Part shown: piece by piece, positions 7,884 to 16,442 of the stretch | Layout of the letters: every line of letters begins with the position of its first letter | Position numbering within the stretch: the stretch's first letter is position 1 | Assembly: GCA_028824715.1 (NCBI GenBank) | Contig: JAPPCV010000118.1 | Coordinates: 124,001-188,000, forward strand | Length of the DNA stretch: 64,000 nucleotides | Origin: Boseongicola sp. | Lineage (GTDB): Bacteria > Pseudomonadota > Alphaproteobacteria > Rhodobacterales > Rhodobacteraceae | Reading direction: 5' to 3' | Made by a program: the position numbers and the translations under genes | Notes under the pieces: generated by a model | Databases searched by the model: none | What the model was told of the DNA's origin: nothing | Seen by the model: the letters and a program-made list of their open reading frames with translations, nothing else

Positions 7884-8306
7884 GTGTTGGTGCTTGACAC
7901 GAACGTGCTGTCCGAATTGATGCGGTCCCGGCCCGACGCGGCTGTCGCGTCTTGGATCGCAAGACGCACTACATCTAGCCTGCACATTACGGCAGTCAGT
8001 GAAGCGGAAATGCGGTTCGGACTCGCGATCATGCCGCCGGGGAAACGACGCGACGGACTGGCGGAAGGACTGGAACGAATGCTGCGCTCCGGCTTCACGA
8101 ACCGTATATTGCCGTTCGACAGTTCGGCCGCGTCCGCATATGCTGACATCGCTGCCGCCCGACGGGCAATGGGCCGCCCCATGCAGGCGGCCGACTGTCA
8201 GATCGCGTCCATTGCCCGCTCGCGCGGCATGGCTGTGGTGACGCGCAACGTGCGGGACTTTGCATACGCGGATATCGACTTGATCGATCCCTGGAAGGAC
8301 GCATGA
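7884..8306 (+). CDS. FitB/VapC-like PIN-domain toxin
   Basis: A predicted ribonuclease toxin of 140 aa. The start is a GTG at 7884, with GAGG overlapping the antitoxin stop; a longer upstream frame only runs antiparallel through the antitoxin. PIN-domain acidic residues are present: D5 in VLDTNVLSELM, E40 or E42 in AVSEAEMRFG, D104 in MQAADCQIASIA, and the RNVRDF motif at 121-126. Length and the ending LIDPWKDA fit complete FitB-type toxins. Directly after the stop codon lies a truncated transposase, but the toxin itself looks intact. Confidence 0.88.
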   Translation: MLVLDTNVLSELMRSRPDAAVASWIARRTTSSLHITAVSEAEMRFGLAIMPPGKRRDGLAEGLERMLRSGFTNRILPFDSSAASAYADIAAARRAMGRPMQAADCQIASIARSRGMAVVTRNVRDFAYADIDLIDPWKDA

Positions 8307-9218
8307 GCTGAACGTCGCGCTGCCCCTGTCCTTCAACGCCGCGCCGGTTTCCGGGTCACGCCCCTCGGCGGTGTACATGACCGCCAGCTTCGCCTCGCGC
8401 GTCTTCGCGCTCCCGTCCTCCTGCTTGCCGGCGACGCCCTCGACGTCCTCCTTCCGCATCGGGATCCCGGTCCCGTCGATCGAGAGATACATGCGCGGTT
8501 CCAGCGGCTTGCCGTCCACGGCCTCCTCGCGCTCGAACCGGAGCGCCTCCTCGCCGAGCGCCAGCGACCAGCGCTGCAGCGAGCTCGAGGACGCCTTCAC
8601 CCCGGCGAGGTTGGCGACGTGCCCGCTCGCCGCCCCGAAGCTCATGAGCGGCACCGTCTCGGCCATCACGCTCGCCATCCCCGGCGTGAAGGCGCTTCCC
8701 TTCAGGCCCAGCACCTGGTCCAGCGGAAAGCATCCCTTGCCGCACGACCGGCAGTAATAGTGGCTGCGCTTCACCTCCACCCTGCCCAGCCGGGTGAGCC
8801 ACGACTTCCTCCTGCCCGTCCCGTGCCGGACCATCGGCCTGCCGCAGCCCTCGCACCTCGGCGCCGGCAGCGCCCCGTCAAGCTGCTCGAACAGGAGCTT
8901 CAGCGCCGCCGCGCCGCCCCCGAGGGAGGCGTCCCGGAGCGCGCGCTCCACGCCGTCGAGGTCGGGGACGCCCGACGCGAGGTCCGCCGCCAGCTTCGGA
9001 AGCTGCGGGCCGAACTCCGCAGAAACCGCTTCCAGAAGCGCCGGAAGCGGCCCGTCCTCGGCGATGTCCAGGCTCCGCACCTCGCCGCCCTCCAGCCAGT
9101 ACCGGGTGTGCCCGCCCTCGTACGGCCGAACCATCGCCGCGCCCTCTTCCCCCAGACCCTCCAGATACGCCACCGCGTCCGGATGCCGATGCCCGCGATC
9201 CCCTTCGTCATGCGCCAT
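8307..9218 (-). pseudogene. ISKra4-type transposase, 3' truncated
   Basis: Starts MAHDEGDRGHRHPDAVAYLE at the ATG at 9218. It has a zinc-ribbon (CEGCGRP and later CRSCGKGCFPLD), a helical region, and the first DDE motif YLSIDGTGIPMRKEDVEG. Similarity continues to KLAVMYTAEGRDPETGAALKDRGSATFS and then stops at about 8310, next to the fitB stop codon; beyond that the frame runs antisense through fitB. The second aspartate and glutamate of the catalytic triad are missing, so it is inactive. Family placement is from the motif pattern. Confidence 0.72.
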
Positions 9219-9257
9219 GGTTCGTGCTCCTGCCAATTGCCTGCAACGGCGCGCCGC

Positions 9258-9276
9258 CGGCCGGTTCGTCCGGCCG
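9258..9276. repeat. Short GC-rich hairpin upstream of the transposase start
   Basis: A 7-bp stem CGGCCGG/CCGGCCG with loop TTCGT, without a T tract. It lies between the transposase remnant and the end of the UgpC-type gene. It may be part of the element's end; no matching end is left on the other side. Confidence 0.4.
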
Positions 9277-9384
9277 CTGTCGGGCACGCAGCAACCGCAG
9301 CGTAGCAAGGGCAAATCAAAACTGGCAACTAAATTGGGCTACACCCACCCATGGGACGACAATCAACTGACGCCTTGCATTCGA

Positions 9385-10380
9385 CTAGCGAATGCGCAGG
9401 CCATCACGATCGAAATGGTACGCACTCTTCGGCTCGAAACCGAAACGAAGGCTTTGTCCTTCCTCGATGAAATGCTGTCCAACCAGACGTGCCGTTATCT
9501 GATGGTCGTCAACCTGGGCGACTACATTCGTGTCGGCCCCAAGCTGCTCCACATGGCTGACTTCTGCATCCAGAACGCCGTCGTCGGCCAGATACAGGTT
9601 CTCGGGCCGCACCCCAATTGTACGGTCGTCGCCTGCGTGGACCAGGCCGGCAGGAAAGAAATTCATCGACGGGGAGCCGAGGAAGCCAGCGACGAACTGG
9701 TTTGTGGGGTTGTTGTACAACTCCATCGGGCTGCCGATCTGCTCGACCCGCCCGTGACGAAGGACGACGATCCTGTCGGCCAGAGTCATCGCTTCGGTCT
9801 GGTCATGCGTAACGTAGATCATCGAAGTGCCGAGTTGCCGATGCAGGTTGGCGATTTCGATCCTCGTGTTCATGCGCAGAGCGGCGTCGAGGTTCGAGAG
9901 CGGTTCGTCGAAGAGAAAGAGCTTCGGTTCGCGCACGATGGCGCGGCCAATCGCGACCCGCTGTCGCTGGCCGCCGGAAAGCTCGGAAGGATAACGGTCG
10001 ATGTAGGGTTCGAGGTTGAGCATCCTTGATGCTGTCGCAACGCGCTCCTCGATGACGGACTTCGGCTGCCTGTCCTGCTTGAGCGCCAGGCTCATGTTCC
10101 CGCGAACATTCAAGTGCGGGTATAGCGCATAGGTCTGGAACACCATCGCTATTCCCCGTTTCGAGGGCGGCGTCTGGTTCACGACCTGTTCGTCAATCGT
10201 CACTTCGCCGGACGTCGCGTCCTCAAGGCCTGCGATGACTCGCAGCAGCGTCGACTTCCCGCATCCCGAAGGCCCGACAAACACGACGAATTCGCCCTCC
10301 TCAACTTCTAGGTTGATGTCTTGGAGGACCTGCACTTCTCCGAACGACTTGTTCACGTTCGCCAGCTTCAGGGCGGTCAT
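9385..10380 (-). CDS. Sugar ABC transporter ATP-binding protein (UgpC/MsmX/MalK type)
   Basis: ATPase of a CUT1-family carbohydrate importer, 331 aa. Walker A reads GPSGCGKST, the signature LSGGQRQR, Walker B LFLFDEPLSNLDA, and the C-terminal part from about residue 235 (TIGVRPENLYLADDGVLDAEV) is a TOBE/MalK regulatory domain. It is the last gene of a minus-strand operon (murQ, binding protein, two permeases, oxidoreductase, this ATPase) and overlaps the oxidoreductase stop by ATGA. It energises the two permeases upstream. The operon partners suggest an amino sugar such as N-acetylglucosamine, its oligomers or N-acetylmuramate derivatives. Confidence 0.94.
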   Translation of the reverse strand: MTALKLANVNKSFGEVQVLQDINLEVEEGEFVVFVGPSGCGKSTLLRVIAGLEDATSGEVTIDEQVVNQTPPSKRGIAMVFQTYALYPHLNVRGNMSLALKQDRQPKSVIEERVATASRMLNLEPYIDRYPSELSGGQRQRVAIGRAIVREPKLFLFDEPLSNLDAALRMNTRIEIANLHRQLGTSMIYVTHDQTEAMTLADRIVVLRHGRVEQIGSPMELYNNPTNQFVAGFLGSPSMNFFPAGLVHAGDDRTIGVRPENLYLADDGVLDAEVSHVEQLGADTNVVAQVDDHQITARLVGQHFIEEGQSLRFGFEPKSAYHFDRDGLRIR

Positions 10381-11408
10381 GTCGAGGTCTCCTCAAGCGA
10401 AACGGGACGGCCGGTGCGAATGCTCTCGTCTGCAGCCAGGCAAATGGCGAGCGACTGGACGGCATCGGACATGTGGCGGGTCAGGTCGATGTCCTCGGCG
10501 ATTGCGCGGAGCATATAGGCCTGCTCGGCTTCGCATAGCTCCTGATGGCCAGGTTCATCCGGCATTTCGACAGTGCGGTCGCACTGAGGCGTATGCACGA
10601 GGATGCCACCGACCCTGGTGTGGCCGTCGATGTCAGACGACGCGCCCTTGTTGGCTTCGGTGATCGACACCGACCCGCTTGGACTGACTATGTCCTTCAC
10701 GAAGAATGCCGTCTCCGACATCATCGGGCCCCAGCCGGCTTCGTACCAGCCGACCGATCCGTCCTCGAAAGCAACCTGAAACTGGCCGTAGTTGTACATG
10801 TCCAAGGGGATCTCGTCGGTCAGCCGCAATCCCAAGCCATGCACGCGGACCGGTGCCGAGTCGGTGATCTGGCACATGACGTCGACATAGTGGACCCCGC
10901 AATCGACGATGGGGCTTGTCGTCTGCATCAACGCCTTGTGCGTTTCCCATTCGGTGCCTGACGACTGCTGGTTCAGGTTCAGCCGGAAGACATACGGCCC
11001 GCCGAGCGCCCGTGCTTCCTTGATCAGGCGCATCCAGGACGGGTGGTGGCGAAGAATGTATCCAACGACCAGCTTTCGACCCTTGCTTCTGGCAGTCTCC
11101 ACGACGCGCTCGGCATCCGCCACCGTCACTGCCAGCGGCTTTTCGACAAATGCATGCGCTCCGGCTTCCATCGCCGTGCAGGCATAGTCGGCATGCGTGT
11201 CGGTGTAGGTTGCAATGACAGCGAGGTCGGGCTTGGTCCCCATGCCCTCCTCGAAGGTTGCGAAGTGCGGATAGGGCACCAGCTCTTCCGGAAGCTCGAC
11301 GGACGAGCGGTTCACGAGACCGACGATCTCGGCGTCAGGGTGGCGATGATGGGCCAACGCATGGCTGAGTCCCATGTTTCCCAGGCCTACGATCAGAACA
11401 CGGGTCAT
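10377..11408 (-). CDS. Gfo/Idh/MocA-family oxidoreductase in the amino-sugar operon
   Basis: NAD(P)-dependent sugar oxidoreductase of 343 aa from the ATG at 11408, which overlaps the permease stop by ATGA. The Rossmann nucleotide-binding motif is VLIVGLGNMGLSHA; the family motif EKPLAVTVADAERVV follows near residue 94; the C-terminal alpha/beta domain includes GVHYVDVMCQI. Members oxidise or isomerise sugars and inositols at a ring hydroxyl. It is tightly embedded between permease and ATPase genes, so it acts on the imported sugar or its derivative. Such an enzyme is not required for the classical NagK-NagA-NagB route, which suggests a modified amino sugar. Confidence 0.88.
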   Translation of the reverse strand: MTRVLIVGLGNMGLSHALAHHRHPDAEIVGLVNRSSVELPEELVPYPHFATFEEGMGTKPDLAVIATYTDTHADYACTAMEAGAHAFVEKPLAVTVADAERVVETARSKGRKLVVGYILRHHPSWMRLIKEARALGGPYVFRLNLNQQSSGTEWETHKALMQTTSPIVDCGVHYVDVMCQITDSAPVRVHGLGLRLTDEIPLDMYNYGQFQVAFEDGSVGWYEAGWGPMMSETAFFVKDIVSPSGSVSITEANKGASSDIDGHTRVGGILVHTPQCDRTVEMPDEPGHQELCEAEQAYMLRAIAEDIDLTRHMSDAVQSLAICLAADESIRTGRPVSLEETST

Positions 11409-12244
11409 TTCACGGCTCCAGAAGTGATTCCACGAATGAGTTGCCGCGAGAAGATGACATAAAGCACCAGCACCGGCAGGATCGCCATCGAGAGTGCCGA
11501 CAGCACGGCGTTCCAGTCCGTCACGAACTGTCCGATGAACACCTGGCTGCCCAAGGTCAGAGTCTTGGTCTCCTCGGCGGGCGCAAGGATCAGCGGAAAC
11601 CAAAGGTCGTTCCAGATCGGGATCATGTTGAACACGGCGACTGTCGCCATTGCGGGGCGGACGAGCGGCAGGACGAGACGGAAGAAGATCGTGTATTCGG
11701 ACAGGCCATCGATCCGGCCGGCGTTCTTCAAGTCGTCGGACACCTGCCGCATGAACTCTGACAGGATGAACACCGCGAGAGGAAGGCCCTGCGCAGTGTA
11801 GACAAGGATCAGCGCCCAGAGCGTGTTGACCAGTCCGGTCGCCACCATCATCTCCAGGATCGCGACTGTGCCGATCCGGATCGGGATCATGATCCCCAAG
11901 GCGAGGTACAGGCCCATCAGAAGATTGCCCTTGAAGCGGTACTCCGCGAGCGCAAAGGCCGCCATCGCGCCAAAAAGCAGGATGAAGAACAGTGATACGA
12001 CAGTGACGATCATCGAGTTCTGGAAGTAGAGAAGGAAGTCCCCCTGCCTCATCACCGTCTGGTAGCCGATCAGCGAAAAGCTGTCGGAATCCGGCAAGGC
12101 CAGAGGTTCGCGGAAGATCGCCTTGCGCGCCTTGAAACTGTTTATGAGGATCACGAATACAGGGAAGAGCGCGATCAACGTGTACAGGATCAATGCACCG
12201 TGCATGCCAACCGTGATGAAAGGATTCGTGCGTGCCTTGTGCAT
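11405..12244 (-). CDS. Carbohydrate ABC transporter permease (MalG/UgpE type)
   Basis: Second inner-membrane permease of the CUT1 importer, 279 aa, with six predicted membrane segments; the first is ALILYTLIALFPVFVILI. The EAA-like loop is DDLKNAGRIDGLSEYTIFFR. The ending RQLIRGITSGAVK is typical for MalG-like permeases. The ATG at 12244 lies 9 bp after the stop of the partner permease, and the stop overlaps the oxidoreductase start (ATGA). It works as a heterodimer with the 12254-13168 product. Confidence 0.93.
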   Translation of the reverse strand: MHKARTNPFITVGMHGALILYTLIALFPVFVILINSFKARKAIFREPLALPDSDSFSLIGYQTVMRQGDFLLYFQNSMIVTVVSLFFILLFGAMAAFALAEYRFKGNLLMGLYLALGIMIPIRIGTVAILEMMVATGLVNTLWALILVYTAQGLPLAVFILSEFMRQVSDDLKNAGRIDGLSEYTIFFRLVLPLVRPAMATVAVFNMIPIWNDLWFPLILAPAEETKTLTLGSQVFIGQFVTDWNAVLSALSMAILPVLVLYVIFSRQLIRGITSGAVK

Positions 12245-12253
12245 GCCCTGAAC

Positions 12254-13168
12254 TCAGAGCTGGTAGCGCCGCATCCGGGTCTGGATGCCGAACAGGTAGA
12301 TGCAGACGCCGACGAGGATGATCGCGAACATTGCGCCCGCGATGGCAGAGCCCATGTGCGGGTCGCCCAGTTGAAGCTGGAAACCGAAGAAGGTGCGGTA
12401 CATGAAAGTGCCAAGAATGTCGGTGGAGAAATCCGGCCCGGCGAGCGCGCCCTGTGCGACGTAGATCAGATCGAACGCATTGAAATTGCCGACAAATGTG
12501 AGGATCGAGATGATCCCGATGGACGGCAGGACCAGCGGCAGCTTCACCTTCCAGAACGCCGACATGCCGGTAATGCCGTCGATCTCGCCCGCTTCCAGGA
12601 TTTCATCGGGGATGGAAAGCAGGGCGGCGTAGATCAGCATCATCGGGATGCCGACGAACTGCCAGACAGAGATCAGCGCCAGCGTTGTCAGCGCGTACTC
12701 CTCCTTCCCCAGCCATGGCGCAAACAGGAACTTGAGACCCACCGCGTCGAGCATCGACGGCGCGATGCCCCAGATCGGCGAAAGGATGAGTTTCCAGGCG
12801 AAACCGACGATCACGAACGACAGGATCGTGGGGATGAAGATCGCGGAGCGGTAGAGCGCCGCAAAGCGAAGGCGTGGATGCGAGAGGATGGCTGCCAGCG
12901 CGATGCCGATCGGGTTCTGCACCAGCATGTGAATCAGGAAGAACCAGAAGTTGTTGCCAAGCGCGTTCCAGAACTGCTCGGACCAGATCGGGTCGAAGAA
13001 GAGCGTGCGAAAGTTCTCCAGGCCAACGAAGACCCGCGCCTGTTCCACCTCGCTGTAGAGCGCAAGCCGCAGCGTGTTGAAGAGCGGGAAAACCATCACG
13101 GCCGTGTAGACGAGGGTGGCCGGCGCAAGGAACACGATGATGTGCCAGCGAATGCGAGGGACCGACAT
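12254..13168 (-). CDS. Carbohydrate ABC transporter permease (MalF/UgpA type)
   Basis: First permease of the CUT1 importer, 304 aa from the ATG at 13168 (GGGGA lies 8 bases upstream; an ATG at 13174 adds two residues). Hydrophobic segments start at IIVFLAPATLVYTAVMVFPL. The EAA loop reads DEILEAGEIDGITGMSAFWK, where the ATPase binds. The ending IYLFGIQTRMRRYQL is basic, as usual. Upstream, between this gene and the binding-protein gene, is an 11-bp hairpin that may reduce read-through into the permeases. Confidence 0.93.
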   Translation of the reverse strand: MSVPRIRWHIIVFLAPATLVYTAVMVFPLFNTLRLALYSEVEQARVFVGLENFRTLFFDPIWSEQFWNALGNNFWFFLIHMLVQNPIGIALAAILSHPRLRFAALYRSAIFIPTILSFVIVGFAWKLILSPIWGIAPSMLDAVGLKFLFAPWLGKEEYALTTLALISVWQFVGIPMMLIYAALLSIPDEILEAGEIDGITGMSAFWKVKLPLVLPSIGIISILTFVGNFNAFDLIYVAQGALAGPDFSTDILGTFMYRTFFGFQLQLGDPHMGSAIAGAMFAIILVGVCIYLFGIQTRMRRYQL

Positions 13169-13188
13169 GGGCATTCCCCGAGGAAGAG

Positions 13189-13215
13189 ATCCCGGGCGGA
13201 CAAGCCGCCCGGGAT
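13189..13215 (-). terminator. Strong intercistronic hairpin between binding-protein and permease genes
   Basis: Perfect 11-bp stem ATCCCGGGCGG/CCGCCCGGGAT with a 5-base loop, 19 bp after the binding-protein stop and 20 bp before the permease start. No T run follows, so it is more likely a processing or attenuation element, like that after malE-type genes, than a full terminator. Confidence 0.6.
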
Positions 13216-13234
13216 GTTTGCAGCAAGACGAGGG

Positions 13235-14488
13235 TTACTGCTGCGGCGCGTACCAGCTTGCCAGACCCTCCTGAAGCTTCTGGCCCAGTTCTGCCGGCGA
13301 AGAAGTGCCCTTGATTGCCGCGACGGATGCGCCCCAGGTCTCGTTCTCGAGGTTCGGCGTGCCGCGAGAAAGGATCTGGTAGGTCGAGCGGATCGTTGAT
13401 TCGCACTCGCCGCGCCAGCTCACGAACTCCCTTGCAAGCGGGTCAGTCAACTCGACAGGAGTCTTGGACAGCGGGAAGAACCCGGGAAGCGCATTTCCGA
13501 ATATTGACGCGAACTCGGGCGACCCGACCCAGGCGAGGAAGGTCTTCGCTGCCTCGGGATCGGCCGTCGCTGCGTTCATGCCGATCCCGATGTCAGTGTG
13601 GTCCGAGATGTAGCACGTGTCGCCCGCGTTCCGGACAGGCGGCTTGAAGGCACCCATCGCAAAGTCCGCCTGGGCGTTGAACCCGGCAATCTCCCAGGAC
13701 CCGGCGGGATAGATCGCTGCACGCCCGAGCGTGAAGAGATTCTGGCTGTCAGGATAGGTCTGCGCCTCGAAGCCGTCGCCAAGGTAGTCGCCCCACCTTG
13801 CCAATGTCTCGTAAGGTGCAACCCATGCATCGTCGGTCAGTTTCTGCTCGCCCGCGATCAGAGCGCGACGGCCCTCTTCGCCGCTCCAGTAGTTCGGCCC
13901 GATGTTGTTGTAGCCCATCGTGGCGGCTTCCCACTGGTCGTTGGTGCCCATAGCCATCGGGATGTAGCTGCCATCTTCCTTGATCGTGTCGAGCGCGGCA
14001 AAGAACTCCGCCTCGGTCGCTGGCACCTCGATGCCCAGCTCCGCGAATGCGTCTGCATTGTATATGAAGCCGTGTATCACTGACGCCATCGGAACGCAGA
14101 ACGTGGCCGAGCCGTCGTCGGTTTGCCAAGCCGACTTTGCAACGTCGGAGAAGTTGTTCATGGCCTCCATGTCGTCAAGGTCGGTGAGATGTCCGGCCTC
14201 GAAGAGCGCCAGCGACGCGTCGAAGGGGCGGCACGTGATGATGTCGCCCGCCGAACCGGCATCAAGCTTCGAATTCAGGGCCGCGTTGTATTCGGTCGGA
14301 GCGGAGGGGGAGAAAATCACCTTGATCCCGGAATGCTCGGCTTCAAAGGCCGGAATGATCTCTTGCTGCCAAAGGGCAAGGTCGTCGTTGCGCCAGCTTT
14401 CGATTGTCAGCGTAACGTCCTGCGCCTGCGCGCCTGCGGCGACAAGGCCCATGGCCGCCAGGGCCAGTTTCAGAGAATTGCGTGTCAT
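13235..14488 (-). CDS. Sugar ABC transporter substrate-binding protein (family 1)
   Basis: Periplasmic carbohydrate-binding protein, 417 aa from the ATG at 14488 (AGGTC lies just upstream). The signal peptide is MTRNSLKLALAAMGLVAAGAQAQ. The mature part starts DVTLTIESWRNDDLALWQQEI, which is the SBP_bac_1 pattern (type I, MalE-like, two lobes). The ligand is inferred from the operon: murQ directly upstream and, across the promoter region, NagK-, NagA- and deaminase-like genes, so an amino sugar or small chito- or muro-oligosaccharide is likely. It is followed by a strong hairpin that may give it higher expression than the permeases. Confidence 0.93.
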   Translation of the reverse strand: MTRNSLKLALAAMGLVAAGAQAQDVTLTIESWRNDDLALWQQEIIPAFEAEHSGIKVIFSPSAPTEYNAALNSKLDAGSAGDIITCRPFDASLALFEAGHLTDLDDMEAMNNFSDVAKSAWQTDDGSATFCVPMASVIHGFIYNADAFAELGIEVPATEAEFFAALDTIKEDGSYIPMAMGTNDQWEAATMGYNNIGPNYWSGEEGRRALIAGEQKLTDDAWVAPYETLARWGDYLGDGFEAQTYPDSQNLFTLGRAAIYPAGSWEIAGFNAQADFAMGAFKPPVRNAGDTCYISDHTDIGIGMNAATADPEAAKTFLAWVGSPEFASIFGNALPGFFPLSKTPVELTDPLAREFVSWRGECESTIRSTYQILSRGTPNLENETWGASVAAIKGTSSPAELGQKLQEGLASWYAPQQ

Positions 14489-14514
14489 GTTTGACCTCCC
14501 AGGTTGAGTGCACG

Positions 14515-15645
14515 TCATTTGAGTTGCGCCAAGGCGGCGCGAAGGTTTCCATCGGTCTGTTGAAGTATGGCGTTGGCCTCGTCTGGCGACACGTCCTTTG
14601 CCGCGACCAGAATTGCGGACTTGATGAAGCCATGGGTCTGCTTGAGCGCCATGCTGGCGGTCGCCCTGTCCTTGCCGGCAATCTGGCCTACAATTCCCGT
14701 GGCCCGGGCGCGAAGCTTGACGTTGTCAGCCCGCAGGTTGACCATCATCCCGTCATGAACGTGGCCAAGCTCGATCGCCATGAGCGTCGAAAGCATGTTC
14801 AGCGCGATCTTCTGCGCCGTTCCCGCGCCCATCCGGGTCGACCCGGAAAGAACTTCGGGAGGCGTTGCCAGGCAGACAGGGTGATCGGCGCCAACGAGCA
14901 GCGCAGCGCCGGAATTGTTGGCGATGGCGATCAAGGTTGCGCCACGCCTTTGTGCGGCTTCGGCGGCGGCCAGCGTATACGGCGTTGTGCCGCTGGCCGA
15001 AACCGCGATCACGGTGTCTCTGCTCGATATGCCCGACATGTTCAGCGCGATCTTCTGCGCCGTTCCCGCGCCCATCCGGGTCGACCCGGAAAGAACTTCG
15101 GGAGGCGTTGCCAGGCAGACAGGGTGATCGGCGCCAACGAGCAGCGCAGCGCCGGAATTGTTGGCGATGGCGATCAAGGTTGCGCCACGCCTTTGTGCGG
15201 CTTCGGCGGCGGCCAGCGTATACGGCGTTGTGCCGCTGGCCGAAACCGCGATCACGGTGTCTCTGCTCGATATGCCCGACATGGCATGCTGAACGCTCGT
15301 GGCATCGTCCTCGGTTGCCCCGGGCATTTCCACGCCAACCGGCAATCCTCCAGCCATGTGAATTCTGATCTGACCGGCTGGAATCGAGAAAGTGCCTCCC
15401 AGTTCCACGGCATCGGCAGCAGCCATGAGGCCAGACGAACCTGCCGCCGCGTAATGCAGCACGCCGTCGGCGCGAATGGTTCGCGCCATCGCGCCGGCGC
15501 CGCCCACAATGCTGTCGAGGGCGCCAAGTAGCGCCGTTGCCGAGGCGACCTGACCTTCGGCCAGCAAGGCGGCAACTTCGGCCAGAGGGCGTTCATCGAG
15601 TCCCTCAGCAGAATCATGCAGTGCTTCAGTCAGAGAGACGGTCAT
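14515..15645 (-). CDS. murQ: N-acetylmuramic acid 6-phosphate etherase (MurQ-like) with internal 81-residue tandem duplication
   Basis: MurQ removes the lactyl ether of N-acetylmuramate 6-phosphate to give N-acetylglucosamine 6-phosphate in cell-wall recycling. Features: ELGGTFSIPAG near residue 75 and the GATEDDAT segment near 115 carry the two expected catalytic glutamates; the SIS sugar-phosphate fold has VIAVSASGTTPYT and the STRMGAGTAQK motif. Residues 123-203 and 204-284 are identical, from an exact 243-bp tandem duplication, so the protein is 376 aa instead of about 295. The duplicated block contains most of the SIS core, so folding and activity are doubtful even though the frame is open. 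First gene of the minus arm; a direct-repeat operator lies 27 bp upstream of the ATG. Start chosen to fit MTVSLTEALHDSAEG. Confidence 0.85.
   Translation of the reverse strand: MTVSLTEALHDSAEGLDERPLAEVAALLAEGQVASATALLGALDSIVGGAGAMARTIRADGVLHYAAAGSSGLMAAADAVELGGTFSIPAGQIRIHMAGGLPVGVEMPGATEDDATSVQHAMSGISSRDTVIAVSASGTTPYTLAAAEAAQRRGATLIAIANNSGAALLVGADHPVCLATPPEVLSGSTRMGAGTAQKIALNMSGISSRDTVIAVSASGTTPYTLAAAEAAQRRGATLIAIANNSGAALLVGADHPVCLATPPEVLSGSTRMGAGTAQKIALNMLSTLMAIELGHVHDGMMVNLRADNVKLRARATGIVGQIAGKDRATASMALKQTHGFIKSAILVAAKDVSPDEANAILQQTDGNLRAALAQLK
14794..15283. repeat. Exact 243-bp tandem direct repeat inside murQ
   Basis: Copy 1 spans 14794-15036 and copy 2 spans 15037-15279, identical by eye base for base. 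The four bases CATG occur at the start of each copy and again after the second (15280-15283), so the duplication joined at a 4-bp microhomology. The length is 81 codons and keeps the frame. Identity shows it is very recent, or that it is an assembly or culture artefact. Confidence 0.95.
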
Positions 15646-15671
15646 GTGATTCCCCCAGTCACGTGCCATAG

Positions 15672-15689
15672 GATACCTATTTAATACCT
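15672..15689 (-). promoter_or_regulatory. Candidate operator of the murQ/transporter arm
   Basis: Read on the minus strand it is AGGTATTAAATAGGTATC: two GGTAT half-sites one helical turn (11 bp) apart. It matches the element before the kinase gene (16443-16460) at 16 of 18 positions. On the minus strand it falls between a possible -35 TAGACA and -10 TATCCT. The GntR/UTRA protein at 17339 is the likely ligand-responsive repressor; this link is inference. Confidence 0.6.
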
Positions 15690-16442
15690 TTTGTCTACAC
15701 TTTTGTTCGGAGCCTCAACGTGCCGCCCGTGCCTGTTCCATCCGAAAGTGCCAGGCTGTCCTTTCGACCGGCGTCCATTCGTCAACCTGAATGACCGGAC
15801 TCCGCGACAGTCCGAGCAGGCCCAGGACAGCAATCCGATCCGTTCAACAGTCAGAATCCGCATCGTGGCCGGTACCAGAACCAATTTCATCTCGCAGGAC
15901 CGTGGCGCGGCTGAAGGACGTTCGGGCGGCCTTCATGCCCAAGCGCGTCGAGCGGAAGAATAGCGAAACCCGTCGGAATCAGCATGCCGATCCAACGCTG
16001 GTTCTGATCACCCGTCCTTGACAGGCGCACGGGACAAGACCATAGACAAACAAGGCGGAATCGTGCATCGTCGATCCGTTCCAAGCGAGTGCGTCCCAAG
16101 CTTTGGCCAGTCGGCGAAGGTGCGCCTTGCCTGCCAGCGGCGGGAAGCCCGCCTGGCGCCGCCTCCCAAGGCGGCATGAGGTGCAAGGAAGACGTCGAAG
16201 CCTGAACTCTCGGCAATTCCGCACCGACTTCCAGCAATTGCGCCGATGATCGGCCTGAAGCTGATCGAGCCTGCGCCATGCCCCGCTGAACCGTTCTGAA
16301 CAGCGAACTCGGGACGCGCACATCCGACGGCCGGTGCATCAAGATTCCTGTCAGGCATGTTGAGCGGTCGAACTGCTCCATCGGCACGAGCTTGAGGCGA
16401 AAACTGACATATTGGCATTATTTGGACTTTCGCCCGTCCAAT
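15690..16442. other. Long noncoding region between the divergent amino-sugar arms
   Basis: About 750 bp between two operator-bearing promoters. Open frames on both strands (for example 15887-16387 minus) have no recognisable domain and lack binding sites. It is longer than needed for a divergent promoter and may hold a decayed gene. Nothing specific can be supported. Confidence 0.5.

Noticed and set aside
8794-10029. 411-residue plus-strand ORF across the transposase remnant and UgpC-type gene
   Set aside because: It spans two unrelated genes antisense and has no family features.
12200-13399. 399-residue plus-strand ORF opposite the permease and binding-protein genes
   Set aside because: It is antisense to two clear ABC permease/binding-protein genes, is very rich in Arg, Asp and His, and has no domain; a GC-skew shadow.
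15887-16387. 166-residue minus-strand ORF in the amino-sugar divergent region
   Set aside because: No recognisable domain, no ribosome binding site, and overlapping frames look equally good; treated as noncoding.
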